Shown: positions 8,581 through 17,261 of the stretch, one piece after another
Layout of the letters: each line of letters begins with the position of its first letter
Numbering within the stretch: position 1 is the first letter of the stretch
Assembly: GCF_000153105.1 (NCBI RefSeq)
Contig: NZ_CH672376.1
Span: 1,190,817-1,254,816 of the forward strand
Length of the DNA stretch: 64,000 nt
Direction: 5' to 3'
DNA from: Blastopirellula marina DSM 3645
GTDB taxonomy: Bacteria > Planctomycetota > Planctomycetia > Pirellulales > Pirellulaceae
Program-made: the position numbers and the translations under genes
The notes under the pieces: generated by a model
Seen by the model: the letters and a program-made list of their open reading frames with translations, nothing else
The model's database searches: none
What the model was told of the DNA's origin: nothing

Positions 8581-9684
8581 TCAACGCGTCGCTTTTAAAC
8601 CGGAGATGGTTGTTTGCAGCTCGGCGAAGGCTTTCGCATCGGCAGGCAGCGGTTCGGCATGCAGCGCTGGTAACAGCTTATCCCAGACGACGTTAAGCTC
8701 GGCCTGCATGTCGCCCGAGTTGGCGGTGATCGCTACCACCGCGTCCCGTTCCGGCATGACGATGCAAAACTGGCCATCTTTGCCATCGCCGCGATAGGCG
8801 TTATGACGGCAGCGCCAGAACTGGAAACCGTAACCTTGGTTCCAATCGCTATCGGGACTGTCGCCGTTGGGAACCTGCTTGGATGTCGCCAGATCGACCC
8901 ATTCGGTCGGCAAGATCTGCTTGCCGTTCCACTGGCCGCGCTGCAAGTACAACTGCCCGAACTTGGCGATGTCTTCGGTGTGCAGATAAAGACCATAGCC
9001 GCCGATCGAAACACCCTGGGGGCTCTTGTCCCAAATCGGAGTCTCAATTCCCAGCGGCGTAAACAGCCGCGGCGTCAAATATTCCAACACGGTCTGGCCG
9101 GTCACTTTTTGTACGATCGCGGACAACATGTAAGTCGCCGGCGTGTTGTAGCGAAAGTGCGTCCCCGGTTTGTGCGGCGCCGGATGGGCGAGAAAAGCTT
9201 TCGCCCAGTGCGGAGCTTCGCGCCAGTTCAACTCGTCTTGATGACCGGCGCTCATCGTCAGAAGATCGCGCACGCGCATCGCCTGGAGATTTTCGGAAGG
9301 ATTCTCGGGGGCCAAGTCGGGGAAGAATTTTAAGACGGGGTCATCCACGCTCAACTTGCCATCAGCGACCGCCAGACCAACGGCGGTCGAGGTAAAGCTT
9401 TTGCTGAGCGACCACAAAACATGCGGCTTGTCGGCGGACTCGGGCGCCCAATACGCTTCGGCGACGACTTTGCCATGTCGGACCAAGATAAAGCTGTGCA
9501 TCGAGTTGACTTGTTTGTCGGCCGCTTCGATGAACGCTTGAATTCCTTGGGACGAAACCCCTTCGGCTTCCGGCGTGCTGCGCGGCAGTGCGGTCTTCGC
9601 TACGATTTTTTCCTGAGCGAGCGCGATGCCGGACAGGAAGAGAGAAACCAACGTCAGCAGGAGGAGAAGCGGTCGTCGTTGCAT
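8581..9684 (-). CDS. Exported serine hydrolase, class C beta-lactamase-like
   Basis: A 367-aa protein when started at the ATG at 9684, which begins a clear signal peptide (QRRPLLLLLTLVSLFLSGIALA); the frame is open to 9750 without a better start. The SxxK nucleophile motif is SLSK (about residues 92-95), the YxN motif is YNT (about 179), and a GDGKDGQFC segment takes the place of the KTG box. This is the AmpC/esterase-like serine hydrolase fold used by esterases, D-aminopeptidases and similar enzymes; antibiotic resistance should not be assumed. Flanking genes give no substrate hint. Confidence 0.85.
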   Translation of the reverse strand: MQRRPLLLLLTLVSLFLSGIALAQEKIVAKTALPRSTPEAEGVSSQGIQAFIEAADKQVNSMHSFILVRHGKVVAEAYWAPESADKPHVLWSLSKSFTSTAVGLAVADGKLSVDDPVLKFFPDLAPENPSENLQAMRVRDLLTMSAGHQDELNWREAPHWAKAFLAHPAPHKPGTHFRYNTPATYMLSAIVQKVTGQTVLEYLTPRLFTPLGIETPIWDKSPQGVSIGGYGLYLHTEDIAKFGQLYLQRGQWNGKQILPTEWVDLATSKQVPNGDSPDSDWNQGYGFQFWRCRHNAYRGDGKDGQFCIVMPERDAVVAITANSGDMQAELNVVWDKLLPALHAEPLPADAKAFAELQTTISGLKATR

Positions 9685-9909
9685 GAGGGGGCTCTTCGTT
9701 TCCGATGGGAGGAGTAAACGAGTGTTGGATTGTTCAGGGGCGAGAACCATTATCGCCTCGAGCGGGGGCGATCAGCAAGCAAACGCGATTGAGTCGCCGT
9801 TCGAATCTGCGGTAGGATATGCCATGCGCTGGCGATGGGAATTGAAATCGCGAAGTGTCGCCTGGCTAAAACCGGGCGATCGAATGTCTTGCGTGAATGG
9901 TAAAACGTC

Positions 9910-10512
9910 ATGAATTTTCTGCGGCGACCACGCTGGTCTTTGGCGGCGATGCTCGTTGTGATGACTATCTTCGCAGCTTATTTCGCCTATGTGGAGCGAA
10001 CGGCAAGGCATCAGCGCGAAGCGGTAAGCTGGGTGCATCGCGTCGGCGGTTTTGTGAGATACGACTGGCAACCCAGCGCGACTGATCAGGCTGGCGATCC
10101 AAAGTTCCCGCCGGCGCCGGAGATCCTGCGGCGCTATTTGGGGGATGAGCCGTTTCAGGCAGTGCGATCGATCGGCGTCGGAGATCCGGCGCTGGACGAC
10201 ATTGGTCCGCTCGCCACGCAGGGATCGGTGGAAATGCTTTTTGTCTCTTCTCAGTATTTCACGTACGATCTTCAACCGATCTCCAACTTGCGAAAGTTGG
10301 AGAACCTGACGCTGCACGCGAAAGAATTCGACTCGCTGGAGCCGTTGATTAATTTGCCGAAGCTTACGTACTTGGAAATACGTGATACGGTTATCGACGA
10401 CGCGGTGCTCGACGACTTTCGCCAACGCCGCCCCGACGTCATGTTGATCGTTACGCCGCCAACTAGCAAACGTGAATTGTCGCCGGGAAGCAGGGCTGTA
10501 CGCAATTGGTGA
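9910..10512 (+). CDS. Membrane-anchored leucine-rich-repeat-like protein
   Basis: A 200-aa protein with one N-terminal transmembrane segment (SLAAMLVVMTIFAAYFAYVE, about residues 10-29) and a short set of leucine-rich motifs (LQPISNLRKLENLTLHA, then LEPLINLPKLTYLEI) at about residues 118-160. Planctomycetes carry many such small membrane-tethered LRR proteins with an N-terminal helix; their roles are unknown. The protein starts with MNFLRRPRWSL, typical of that group. It precedes the convergent argG terminator. No operon partner. Confidence 0.6.
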   Translation: MNFLRRPRWSLAAMLVVMTIFAAYFAYVERTARHQREAVSWVHRVGGFVRYDWQPSATDQAGDPKFPPAPEILRRYLGDEPFQAVRSIGVGDPALDDIGPLATQGSVEMLFVSSQYFTYDLQPISNLRKLENLTLHAKEFDSLEPLINLPKLTYLEIRDTVIDDAVLDDFRQRRPDVMLIVTPPTSKRELSPGSRAVRNW

Positions 10513-10536
10513 AACTCTGCAAATTTGACCTCGCCA

Positions 10537-10573
10537 AGAAAAACAACAAGGCGCGGTGATGGGCGCCTTGTTG
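10537..10573 (-). terminator. Intrinsic terminator of argG
   Basis: A perfect 11-bp stem, CAACAAGGCGC (10544-10554) with GCGCCTTGTTG (10563-10573), and an 8-base loop. Read on the reverse strand it is followed by TTTTTC, so it terminates argG 26 bases after its stop codon. Confidence 0.8.
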
Positions 10574-10598
10574 CGTGGTGTCGTTTTTGCTGCGAAGA

Positions 10599-11813
10599 CT
10601 AGTAAGCTCGCGGCGTCACACGTCCTTGCACGCGCGACGGCAAACCTTGGATTCGCAGGAAGCCTTCGGCGTCGGTCTGATCGTACGAGCCGCCCCCTTC
10701 CATGGTTGCAATGCCTTCGTCATACAGACTGTTCTTGCTTGAGCGGCCGTCGACCATGACGTTCCCCTTGTACAAGTTTAGGCTCACCTCGCCGGTGACA
10801 TGCTTCATCGCTTCTTTGCCGAAGGCGAGCAAAGCGTCCATCTTCGGAGCGTACCAGAAGCCGTAGTAAACCATCTCGGCGACAACCGGAGCCAACTGAT
10901 CACGCAGGTGGATCAAGTCGCGATCGACGGTCAGTTGCTCTAGCACCAAGAGCGCGTCGTACAGGATCGTCATGCCAGGCGATTCGTACACGCCGCGGCT
11001 TTTCATGCCGACGAAACGGTTTTCGACCATGTCGATCCGACCGACGCCGTTACGGCCGCCGATTTCGTTGAGCTTCAGCACGACTTCCAGCGGCGAACAT
11101 TTCTCGCCGTTGACCGTGACTGGAACCCCTTTCTCGAAGGTGATCTTTACGTTTTCGACCTGGTCGGGGGCTTCCTGCGGCGAGACGGTCATGCCAAAGT
11201 CGACCGCTTCGACGCCGTTGACCATCAGGTCTTCGAGGTTGCCGGCTTCGTAGCTGATATGCAGACAGTTCTCGTCCGAGCTGTACGGCTTCGCCATCGA
11301 CGCTTTGACCGGGATGTTTTTCTCTTCGCAATACTTGATCATCGCATTGCGGCCCGGGAAGAGTGCGCGGAACTTTTCCATGCGCCAGGGAGCGATGATT
11401 TTGACCGACGGATCGAGCGCTTCGGCCGCGAGTTGGAAACGACACTGGTCGTTGCCTTTGCCGGTCGCGCCATGCACGTAGGCGTCGGCCCCCACTTCGC
11501 GCGCGACCTGCAGACAGATTTTTGAGATTAGCGGCCGCGCGATCGACGTTCCCAGCAGGTAAATCGACTCGTACTTGGCTTGCCACTGCGCGATGGGGAA
11601 CGCGAAATCGCGGCACATCTCTTCTTGGCCGTCGACGATGCGCGACGTCTTTGCGCCGCAGGTCTTCGCCTTCTCGAGGATCGCTTGGCGGTCTTCGCAG
11701 GGCTGTCCCAGATCGACGTAAACCGCGTGTACTTCATAACCTTCGTCTTGCAGCCATCCCAGGATGACCGAAGTGTCCAAACCGCCCGAGTAGGCAAGTA
11801 CGCAGCTAGGCAT
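10599..11813 (-). CDS. argG: Argininosuccinate synthase
   Basis: A 404-aa cytosolic enzyme joining citrulline and aspartate with ATP to give argininosuccinate, the penultimate step of arginine synthesis. The N-terminal ATP PP-motif AYSGGLDTS is at residues 7-15, followed by VYVDLGQ. Also seen are the GATGKGNDQ substrate-binding motif (about 115-123) and the SDENCLHISYE segment (about 175). Length is normal for the family and no breaks are visible. It is monocistronic here, with its own rho-independent terminator; argH is not in the window. Confidence 0.97.
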   Translation of the reverse strand: MPSCVLAYSGGLDTSVILGWLQDEGYEVHAVYVDLGQPCEDRQAILEKAKTCGAKTSRIVDGQEEMCRDFAFPIAQWQAKYESIYLLGTSIARPLISKICLQVAREVGADAYVHGATGKGNDQCRFQLAAEALDPSVKIIAPWRMEKFRALFPGRNAMIKYCEEKNIPVKASMAKPYSSDENCLHISYEAGNLEDLMVNGVEAVDFGMTVSPQEAPDQVENVKITFEKGVPVTVNGEKCSPLEVVLKLNEIGGRNGVGRIDMVENRFVGMKSRGVYESPGMTILYDALLVLEQLTVDRDLIHLRDQLAPVVAEMVYYGFWYAPKMDALLAFGKEAMKHVTGEVSLNLYKGNVMVDGRSSKNSLYDEGIATMEGGGSYDQTDAEGFLRIQGLPSRVQGRVTPRAY

Positions 11814-11933
11814 TGGCGAAAACCGTTCCAGCAGTAAGAAGGAAAGTAAGGTCCCTGCCGAGCAGACAGGCCCGCAGGGAAGGGGTTCATTGTGATCCGA
11901 TTTTCCCCGCAGAACAAGGTAGCGGGGGAGGGG

Positions 11934-11976
11934 GAAGAAAAGCGGAAAGCCGAGAGCGGAAAGCGGGAAAGTGGAA
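11934..11976. repeat. Purine-rich simple repeat (GAAAGCGG-type)
   Basis: A short low-complexity tract upstream of argG in which AGCGGAAAGC-like units recur three times (around 11939, 11952 and 11962). It is purine-only on the + strand apart from scattered C. No function is evident; listed because such tracts are recognisable intergenic fillers. Confidence 0.4.
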
Positions 11977-12013
11977 GCGAGTGGCCTGCCTCCCCTTTTT
12001 TAAACTTTCGGGT

Positions 12014-12889
12014 CTACATCCCTAAGATCGCGGCCAGGCCGGCTCGGTAGTCGGGGTATTGGGGGGTCAAGCCGAGGTGTTCGACAGCCAGCGCGTTCGA
12101 CATCCGCCGGTTGGTCGCCGCTCGCAGTGCGGCCGGTGACTGGGGATCGGCCGCTTCGTAAACCGGATCCGGCGCGTTCAAGCTGCGCGCGATCTGGGCG
12201 TAGTACTCGGTCCGCTCGACCGGATGGCCATCGCTGATGATGTAGAGAGATTGGGGGGCGGGATGCGTGGCCGCCAGTAAAACTGTCTCGGCGGCGTCGT
12301 CCACATGAATGAGATTTAATGCGCCTGCGCCAGGCGCCGGAATCGCAATTTGGGCGGCAATCTCTTTCGCTCGCGGGATTCTGCCGGGCCCATAAATGCC
12401 GGCGAGCCGCAGCGAAACGTGCTTGGCTTGCCAGCTGGGGTGGGAACGTAACAATTCTTCCGCAGCCAAACATGCTTTCCCCCCGGAACGTCGCGGATCG
12501 CATGGGGTTTGTTCATCGACGACTTGTCCAGCGGCGTCGCCGAAGACTCCGGTCGAACTGATGTAAATCAAGCGGCCGCAATGGCTGGGCAAATGGTCAA
12601 GAACTTTGGCGAGACCCGCGACGTAGACATCTTCGATCGGCTTGCCGGCTGTGCGATCATAACCGACCGCAAACAGCACGGTATCGACCGCAGGAAGGTC
12701 GCCGAGCGAGTCCTCGTCGGTCACGTCAGCAATGATCGGCTGCAGTCCGTCAGCGGCGAACTGGGCGGCCGTATCGGCGCTTCGCGTTACTGCAAAGACT
12801 ACGTCTCCTTGTTTTCGCCACCTTTGGGCGACACGCAAGCCGACGTAGCCGCAGCCGAAAATTAGCCGACGAGAATGTCCCGTGCTCAT
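12014..12889 (-). CDS. NAD-dependent epimerase/dehydratase-like protein (YeeZ-like)
   Basis: A 291-aa extended-SDR protein. The dinucleotide motif is LIFGCGYVGLRVA (residues 9-21), the GCGYVG form found in YeeZ-type SDRs rather than the classical GxxGxxG. Downstream are LIYISSTGVFGD (active-site Ser/Thr region), RLAGIYGPGR and NLIHVDDAA, all typical of NAD-dependent epimerases. A YxxxK tyrosine is not obvious in the expected place (residue region SGGKACLAAEELL has K but no Tyr), so it may be a non-canonical or non-catalytic member. Substrate unknown. It stands alone, divergent from the protease gene at 13133. Confidence 0.75.
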   Translation of the reverse strand: MSTGHSRRLIFGCGYVGLRVAQRWRKQGDVVFAVTRSADTAAQFAADGLQPIIADVTDEDSLGDLPAVDTVLFAVGYDRTAGKPIEDVYVAGLAKVLDHLPSHCGRLIYISSTGVFGDAAGQVVDEQTPCDPRRSGGKACLAAEELLRSHPSWQAKHVSLRLAGIYGPGRIPRAKEIAAQIAIPAPGAGALNLIHVDDAAETVLLAATHPAPQSLYIISDGHPVERTEYYAQIARSLNAPDPVYEAADPQSPAALRAATNRRMSNALAVEHLGLTPQYPDYRAGLAAILGM

Positions 12890-13075
12890 GGAAGACCTTT
12901 CTGGGACTTGTTGGTAGTTTGCTTCAACCTGGTCGATCTTAACGGTTTGAACGGTTGTAACAAGCGACTATAAAAACACTTACGTAGCGACTATTCTGAA
13001 TAGTGCGGCGGACTTGAGCAAAATTCTACAAAATTGTGTTGTACGAATTGCTTCGAATTTGCCGGAATTGTCGCC

Positions 13076-13081
13076 TATAAT
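13076..13081 (+). promoter_or_regulatory. -10-like element upstream of the HtrA-like gene
   Basis: A perfect TATAAT 51 bases before the ATG at 13133, inside an AT-rich stretch (12940-13090). A convincing -35 hexamer at 17 bases is not seen. Probably the main promoter of the protease gene; inferred only from the hexamer. Confidence 0.4.
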
Positions 13082-13132
13082 AAAAGTCCCCAACCAGAGC
13101 CCCCAATCTCTCGATCGCGGAAACGTAGGACT

Positions 13133-14185
13133 ATGACGCATCAGACGAGACGCCTCCTCCCTCTTCTTCTCTGCCTATTTGTCGTGTGTGGAATTTCGCT
13201 CGGTCACGCGGAAGAAGTGATCACCGTCGCGAAGCCGACTCTCGCAGAACCAACGGTTGTGCAAACAGCTCATTTTGCCGAGATCTTAGCCGGCGAAGCG
13301 CCGAGCGGTCTGAATGAATTGCGCGCCCTCGAAAAGCGGGTGCAGCAAGTAGCGCAGAAAGTGATTCCTTGTACCGTCGGCGTATCGGTCGGCGGAGCGC
13401 AAGGTTCCGGCGTGATCGTCACCGCAGATGGTTATGTGATGACAGCCGGCCATGTGATCGGAGAGCCCAATCGCCAAGCGGTGATCACGCTGCCGGACGG
13501 AAAGAAAGTGAAAGCGATCACGCTCGGCACCGATCGCAGCATTGACTCGGGTCTGTTGAAGATCACTACGCCAGGCAAGTACCAGCACCTTAAGATCGAC
13601 CATTCGGCCGAACTACGCGAGGGCCAATGGGTGTTGGTGACCGGGCATCCCGGCGGATACGTCAAAGATCGTCTGCCGGTGCTGCGACTGGGACGCGTGT
13701 TGGCCGCCTATGACGACGTGGTCGCGACCGATTGCGTGTTGGTGGGGGGAGATAGCGGCGGACCGTTGTTGGATATGGATGGCGACGTGATCGGTATCAA
13801 CAGCCGGATCGGCAACCGAATCACCGCCAACATGCATGTCCCGTCCGACGCTTACTCGGACAATTGGACCCGACTGTCCGATGGCGAAGTCTGGGGCAAA
13901 TTGCCCGGGACGCGACCGATGTTGGGCGTTCGCTGCGACAAAGAAAAGAAGGCGCCGATCGTCGTTGAAGTGACGCCCAATTCTCCCGCGGCGAAAGCCG
14001 GCGTCGAAGTCGGCGATCGCATCGTCCGCTTTAACGGCCGCGAAACAAAATCATTTGACGATTTGAAGCTGCTAGTCGATCAGACCAGCCCCGGCGATCA
14101 GGTGGACTTGATCGTTCAACGCGGGGATCAGACGCTGACGCTGGGCGACGTCATTATCAAAGACGCTCGCGAAGTCGGCGGCTAG
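13133..14185 (+). CDS. Exported HtrA/DegP-like serine protease with PDZ domain
   Basis: A 350-aa protein. The ATG at 13133 begins a signal peptide (RRLLPLLLCLFVVCGISLGHA); the longer frame from 13034 lacks one. The trypsin-like domain keeps the full triad: His in VMTAGHVIG (about residue 107), Asp in SIDSGLLKI (about 138) and Ser in GGDSGGPLL (about 208). One C-terminal PDZ domain follows (about 255-345, with AKAGVEVGDRIVRFNGRE). It should degrade or chaperone misfolded envelope proteins. The related but degenerate gene 50 bases downstream on the same strand probably shares its transcript. Confidence 0.9.
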   Translation: MTHQTRRLLPLLLCLFVVCGISLGHAEEVITVAKPTLAEPTVVQTAHFAEILAGEAPSGLNELRALEKRVQQVAQKVIPCTVGVSVGGAQGSGVIVTADGYVMTAGHVIGEPNRQAVITLPDGKKVKAITLGTDRSIDSGLLKITTPGKYQHLKIDHSAELREGQWVLVTGHPGGYVKDRLPVLRLGRVLAAYDDVVATDCVLVGGDSGGPLLDMDGDVIGINSRIGNRITANMHVPSDAYSDNWTRLSDGEVWGKLPGTRPMLGVRCDKEKKAPIVVEVTPNSPAAKAGVEVGDRIVRFNGRETKSFDDLKLLVDQTSPGDQVDLIVQRGDQTLTLGDVIIKDAREVGG

Positions 14186-14235
14186 ACCTAGCGGCTGTTC
14201 TCTGCTTTTCTCTTGTCCAAGTTGAGGGATAAACG

Positions 14236-15336
14236 ATGATGGCGAAACTCGTGCGCGAGCGGACGATTTGGAGCATTGCAACGTTGCTGGTGACGATCTC
14301 GATCGTGGGATTCGCCTACGGCCAAGAGCGCCACGAAGGAATGATGGCGCGCTTCCTGCAGAAGGTGAACGAGCGCAGCAATGTCCGCGTGATGGCCGCT
14401 TTTCGCGAAGTTGTCGCCGAACCTCATGATTCGACCATTGAACTGTTAATCGACGACGAACGTGTCGCCTTGGGTGGAATTGTCGATTCGCAAGGTTGGG
14501 TCATCACCAAAGCGAGCCAAATTCTGGCGCAAGAAAACCTCGACAAGCTGATTTGTCGTCTCTCGAACGGCGATACTTTCGCCGCGACGATTGCGGCCCA
14601 AGATCGCAAGTTTGACGTGGCCCTGATTAAGATCGACGCGACCGGACTCCATCCGATCGAAATGGCCGACGCCGCGCCGCTGGTCGGCAGTCTGTTGGCG
14701 ACGACCAGTCCCAAAGAAGAGCCGTTGGCGATCGGCGTGATGAGTTCCGCCGCGCGGCAAATTCAAAGCGAGTTCGGCGTGCTCGGCATTCGTCTGCCAG
14801 GTGTCGGAGAAGCGGTCAGCGAAGCCCGCGTGATGCAAGTCTTTGACAAAAGCGCGGCGGACAAGTCGGGATTGTTGGCCGGCGATCTGATTCGCTCGGT
14901 CAATGATGTCGTGATCCAGACCGCCAGCGAATTGCAAAAAGCGATTCGAGGGTTTCAGCCCGGCGATGTGGTCCGCCTGACGATTTCGCGCGGCGATGGC
15001 AATGTCGACCTCCTCTGCACGCTGGGAGATCGCTTTACAGGCGTCGAAGGCTCCGAAGGGATGGCTCGGCACGAGTTTCAGAATCATCTGGGCGGACCGC
15101 TGAGCTCGCGCCGGAGCGGGTTTCCGACCGTCTTTCAGCATGATACCTTCCTGCGGCCAGAGGATTGCGGCGGACCGGTCGTCAATCTGGATGGCAAAGT
15201 GGTTGGCCTCAATATCGCTCGGGCCGGACGGGTCGCCAGTTATGCAATTCCGGCGAGCATTTTGTCAGAAGTCGTTCAGAGGTTAAAATCAGAGGCAGCC
15301 CCGCAAACCGTTTCGACCGGTGCGGCAGCCTATTGA
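14236..15336 (+). CDS. HtrA-like pseudoprotease with PDZ inserted in protease domain
   Basis: A 366-aa exported or membrane-anchored protein (hydrophobic segment about residues 11-29). The first half matches the HtrA N-lobe (GGIVDSQGWVITKASQI, FDVALIKI), and the Ser-loop half (LRPEDCGGPVVNLDGKVVGLNIA) appears only after residue 300. Between them lies a PDZ-like domain (about 186-262, DKSGLLAGDLIRSVNDVV). The catalytic His position reads Ser94 in TKAS, Asp127 is kept, and the Ser position is Cys311 (DCGGP). So it is likely catalytically dead, possibly a regulator or partner of the intact protease just upstream. The arrangement is unusual; alignment was by eye. Confidence 0.75.
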   Translation: MMAKLVRERTIWSIATLLVTISIVGFAYGQERHEGMMARFLQKVNERSNVRVMAAFREVVAEPHDSTIELLIDDERVALGGIVDSQGWVITKASQILAQENLDKLICRLSNGDTFAATIAAQDRKFDVALIKIDATGLHPIEMADAAPLVGSLLATTSPKEEPLAIGVMSSAARQIQSEFGVLGIRLPGVGEAVSEARVMQVFDKSAADKSGLLAGDLIRSVNDVVIQTASELQKAIRGFQPGDVVRLTISRGDGNVDLLCTLGDRFTGVEGSEGMARHEFQNHLGGPLSSRRSGFPTVFQHDTFLRPEDCGGPVVNLDGKVVGLNIARAGRVASYAIPASILSEVVQRLKSEAAPQTVSTGAAAY

Positions 15337-15376
15337 TTTTGATACCTCATTCTGCCCCCCTGGGAACACGAACGTC

Positions 15377-15649
15377 ATGACTGATGCGGAACAACTGCGC
15401 CTGAAGCTCCAGGAACTACAGGCCGAGTTGCGTGAAATCGACGAGATCGATGGAGAGACGCGTCGATTGCTGGAAGGCGCCATGGAAGAAATTCACGAGG
15501 CGCTGCGTCACGACAACACCGAAGCGCTGCAACATCCTTCGCTGGTCGATAACCTCAACCGAGCGACGCAAGACTTCGAGACTTCGCATCCCGGTCTCAC
15601 CCGAATCGTCGGCAACATGGTCGACATTCTCGGAAACGCTGGGATCTAA
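15377..15649 (+). CDS. DUF4404 family protein
   Basis: A 90-aa acidic helical protein; the ATG at 15377 is preferred over the open frame from 15320, which reads through intergenic sequence. Motifs LRLKLQELQAELREID, ETRRLLEGAMEEIHEAL and FETSHPGLTRIVGNMVDIL match the DUF4404 family. It has no signal peptide and is predicted to be a two- or three-helix cytosolic protein. Function unknown. It lies 40 bases after the pseudoprotease gene and is followed by a strong terminator, so it is probably the last gene of the protease transcript. Confidence 0.8.
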   Translation: MTDAEQLRLKLQELQAELREIDEIDGETRRLLEGAMEEIHEALRHDNTEALQHPSLVDNLNRATQDFETSHPGLTRIVGNMVDILGNAGI

Positions 15650-15677
15650 AGCGAATCAAATTTGGATCAAACGCAGG

Positions 15678-15707
15678 AAAGCGACGCCTAAAGCGTCGCT
15701 TTTTTTT
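15678..15707 (+). terminator. Intrinsic terminator after the DUF4404 gene
   Basis: Stem GCGACGC (15681-15687) with GCGTCGC (15693-15699), extended by AAA/TTT flanks, 5-base loop, then eight T (15700-15707). It closes the 13.1-15.6 kb transcript. Confidence 0.85.
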
Positions 15708-15711
15708 ATCG

Positions 15712-15804
15712 TAGCCCGAGGCGCGAGCCGAGGGAATGCGGCTGGATACTTCGAACCGTTTTCGAAACGTTGGACCGATTTCCCTCGGCCCGCGCTTCGG
15801 GCTA
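15712..15804. repeat. REP-like inverted repeat pair
   Basis: Two 24-bp arms face each other: TAGCCCGAGGCGCGAGCCGA (start of the left arm, 15712-15735) and TCCCTCGGCCCGCGCTTCGG (start of the right arm, 15781-15804). The right arm's reverse complement matches the left arm at about 21 of 24 positions. The same core, with one extra base, recurs in each unit of the tandem array at 30.0-30.7 kb, so it is a dispersed family in this genome. The stem would form a large hairpin between convergent genes. Confidence 0.65.
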
Positions 15805-15859
15805 AGAAGAATAGAGTCCGCTGGGCGAGCGTCCCCGTTTTTGGTTTCGCGCGTGAAAC

Positions 15860-17122
15860 TTATTTTTTACCCAAGCAAAACAGATGCGAATCGGTGCGAA
15901 TGTAGAGTTTTCCGTCAGCGGCGGCCGGCGACGCTTTGCTTCCTTCGCCGAGCGAAAACCGTCCCAATTCCTGGAACTCTTCGCCGGCGGCCAAGATCAC
16001 GACTTCGCCTTCTTCGCTGACGTTGATCAAGCGGTCTCCAGCGAGGATCGGTGAGCCTGAATAGTTGCCGCCGATCCGCTGTTGCCAAACTTTTTCGCCG
16101 TCGGCTGTGCGGATACAAGTGACGATTCCCTTGTCGTACCAGAGGTAGGTCAGGCCATTTTTACCTGCGGCGCCCGGCACGTAAGGCGCCGAACGCTCGA
16201 AGCGATAGAGCGTTTCGCCGGTTTCCGGATTGACTGCGACCACGTAGTTGCCGCCGCCGCCTGATCCGCACGATCCGTAGGCGACTCCATCAATGACAAC
16301 CGGGGACGAAACGCTTCGCATCTTAAATGCAGGGTTCGCCCAGACTTGATCGCCGTTCATCGGATTATGCGCCGCCATTCCATGGGCCGAACTGCAGCAG
16401 ATTAGCAAGTCGCGGCCATCCTTCGTTTTGTAGACGCAAGGAACCGAGTAAGCGGCGACATCCCCATCGCGAGCAGCTTCCCAGACGATGCGGCCGGTCG
16501 CACGATCGAGCGCCACGACGCGGCTTTGCGCCTCGTTGCGTCCGTTTAACTTCTTGGGATCACCCAGCTGCATCAGCGGCAAGATCACGTACTCGTCGTA
16601 AAGCATCGGCGAAACGCCGAATCCATGCTGACTGACCCAGGGGCCAAGTTCGGTGGTCCATTCCACTTTTCCATCGTGCGTCAGCGCGGCCAGCGTCGTT
16701 TGCTGTCCGTCGCTCCAGGTAATGTAAACCGAGTGCGCATCAACCGCCGGCGTGGTGGAAGCAAAGGTGTTTTTCGAGTGCAGCCGATAACCGCCGGAAG
16801 CAAGGTCCTTCTTCCAGATAAGCTCGCCGGTTTTGGCGTTCAGGCACAGCGCGTAGACGTACGAGCCATCTTGTTCGCCGCTCAACAGAAACACTTTCTC
16901 ACCCCACAAAACCGGCGACGAGTTGCCCACGCCAGGCAGCGCCGTCTTCCAGCAGAGATCGTCCGCTTCGCTGTAAGGAAGCTTTAAATCGACCGCTGCA
17001 GCGAGTCCGCTGCCGTTGGGACCACGAAACCGCGTCCAGGCTTCTTCGGCGAAGGCCAGGGTCGAGCAGGCGACCATGCAGGACGCTAGAAGCGCAAGCG
17101 AGAGTAGGCGAAAATGGTTCAT
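15860..17122 (-). CDS. Exported PQQ-binding-like beta-propeller protein
   Basis: A 420-aa protein starting at the ATG at 17122 with a signal peptide that includes ACSTLAFAEE. The body is a run of beta-propeller blades with the tryptophan-docking pattern (ALCLNAKTGELIWKK, VALDRATGRIVWEA, AVNPETGETLYRF, CIRTADGEKVWQQ). WTRFRGPNGSG near the mature N-terminus is a frequent planctomycete opening of such proteins. They resemble quinoprotein dehydrogenases but usually lack a demonstrated PQQ enzyme activity; it may be a scaffold or binding protein in the periplasm. Monocistronic. Confidence 0.85.
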   Translation of the reverse strand: MNHFRLLSLALLASCMVACSTLAFAEEAWTRFRGPNGSGLAAAVDLKLPYSEADDLCWKTALPGVGNSSPVLWGEKVFLLSGEQDGSYVYALCLNAKTGELIWKKDLASGGYRLHSKNTFASTTPAVDAHSVYITWSDGQQTTLAALTHDGKVEWTTELGPWVSQHGFGVSPMLYDEYVILPLMQLGDPKKLNGRNEAQSRVVALDRATGRIVWEAARDGDVAAYSVPCVYKTKDGRDLLICCSSAHGMAAHNPMNGDQVWANPAFKMRSVSSPVVIDGVAYGSCGSGGGGNYVVAVNPETGETLYRFERSAPYVPGAAGKNGLTYLWYDKGIVTCIRTADGEKVWQQRIGGNYSGSPILAGDRLINVSEEGEVVILAAGEEFQELGRFSLGEGSKASPAAADGKLYIRTDSHLFCLGKK

Positions 17123-17261
17123 CAACGGCGCTCAGGTGGGAAAGAGGATTAGGCGGGAAACCAAGTAGGTCGTTTGGCAATGTAACCCGCAACGCCCGGT
17201 CTGGCTAGCAAAACAGGGCGATTTCAGCGCTAGAATGTGCGCAATGCAGATGGTTAGCGTA

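Noticed and set aside
8581-9684. Antibiotic-resistance beta-lactamase
   Set aside because: Only the general serine-hydrolase motifs are present; the KTG box is altered and the family includes many esterases.
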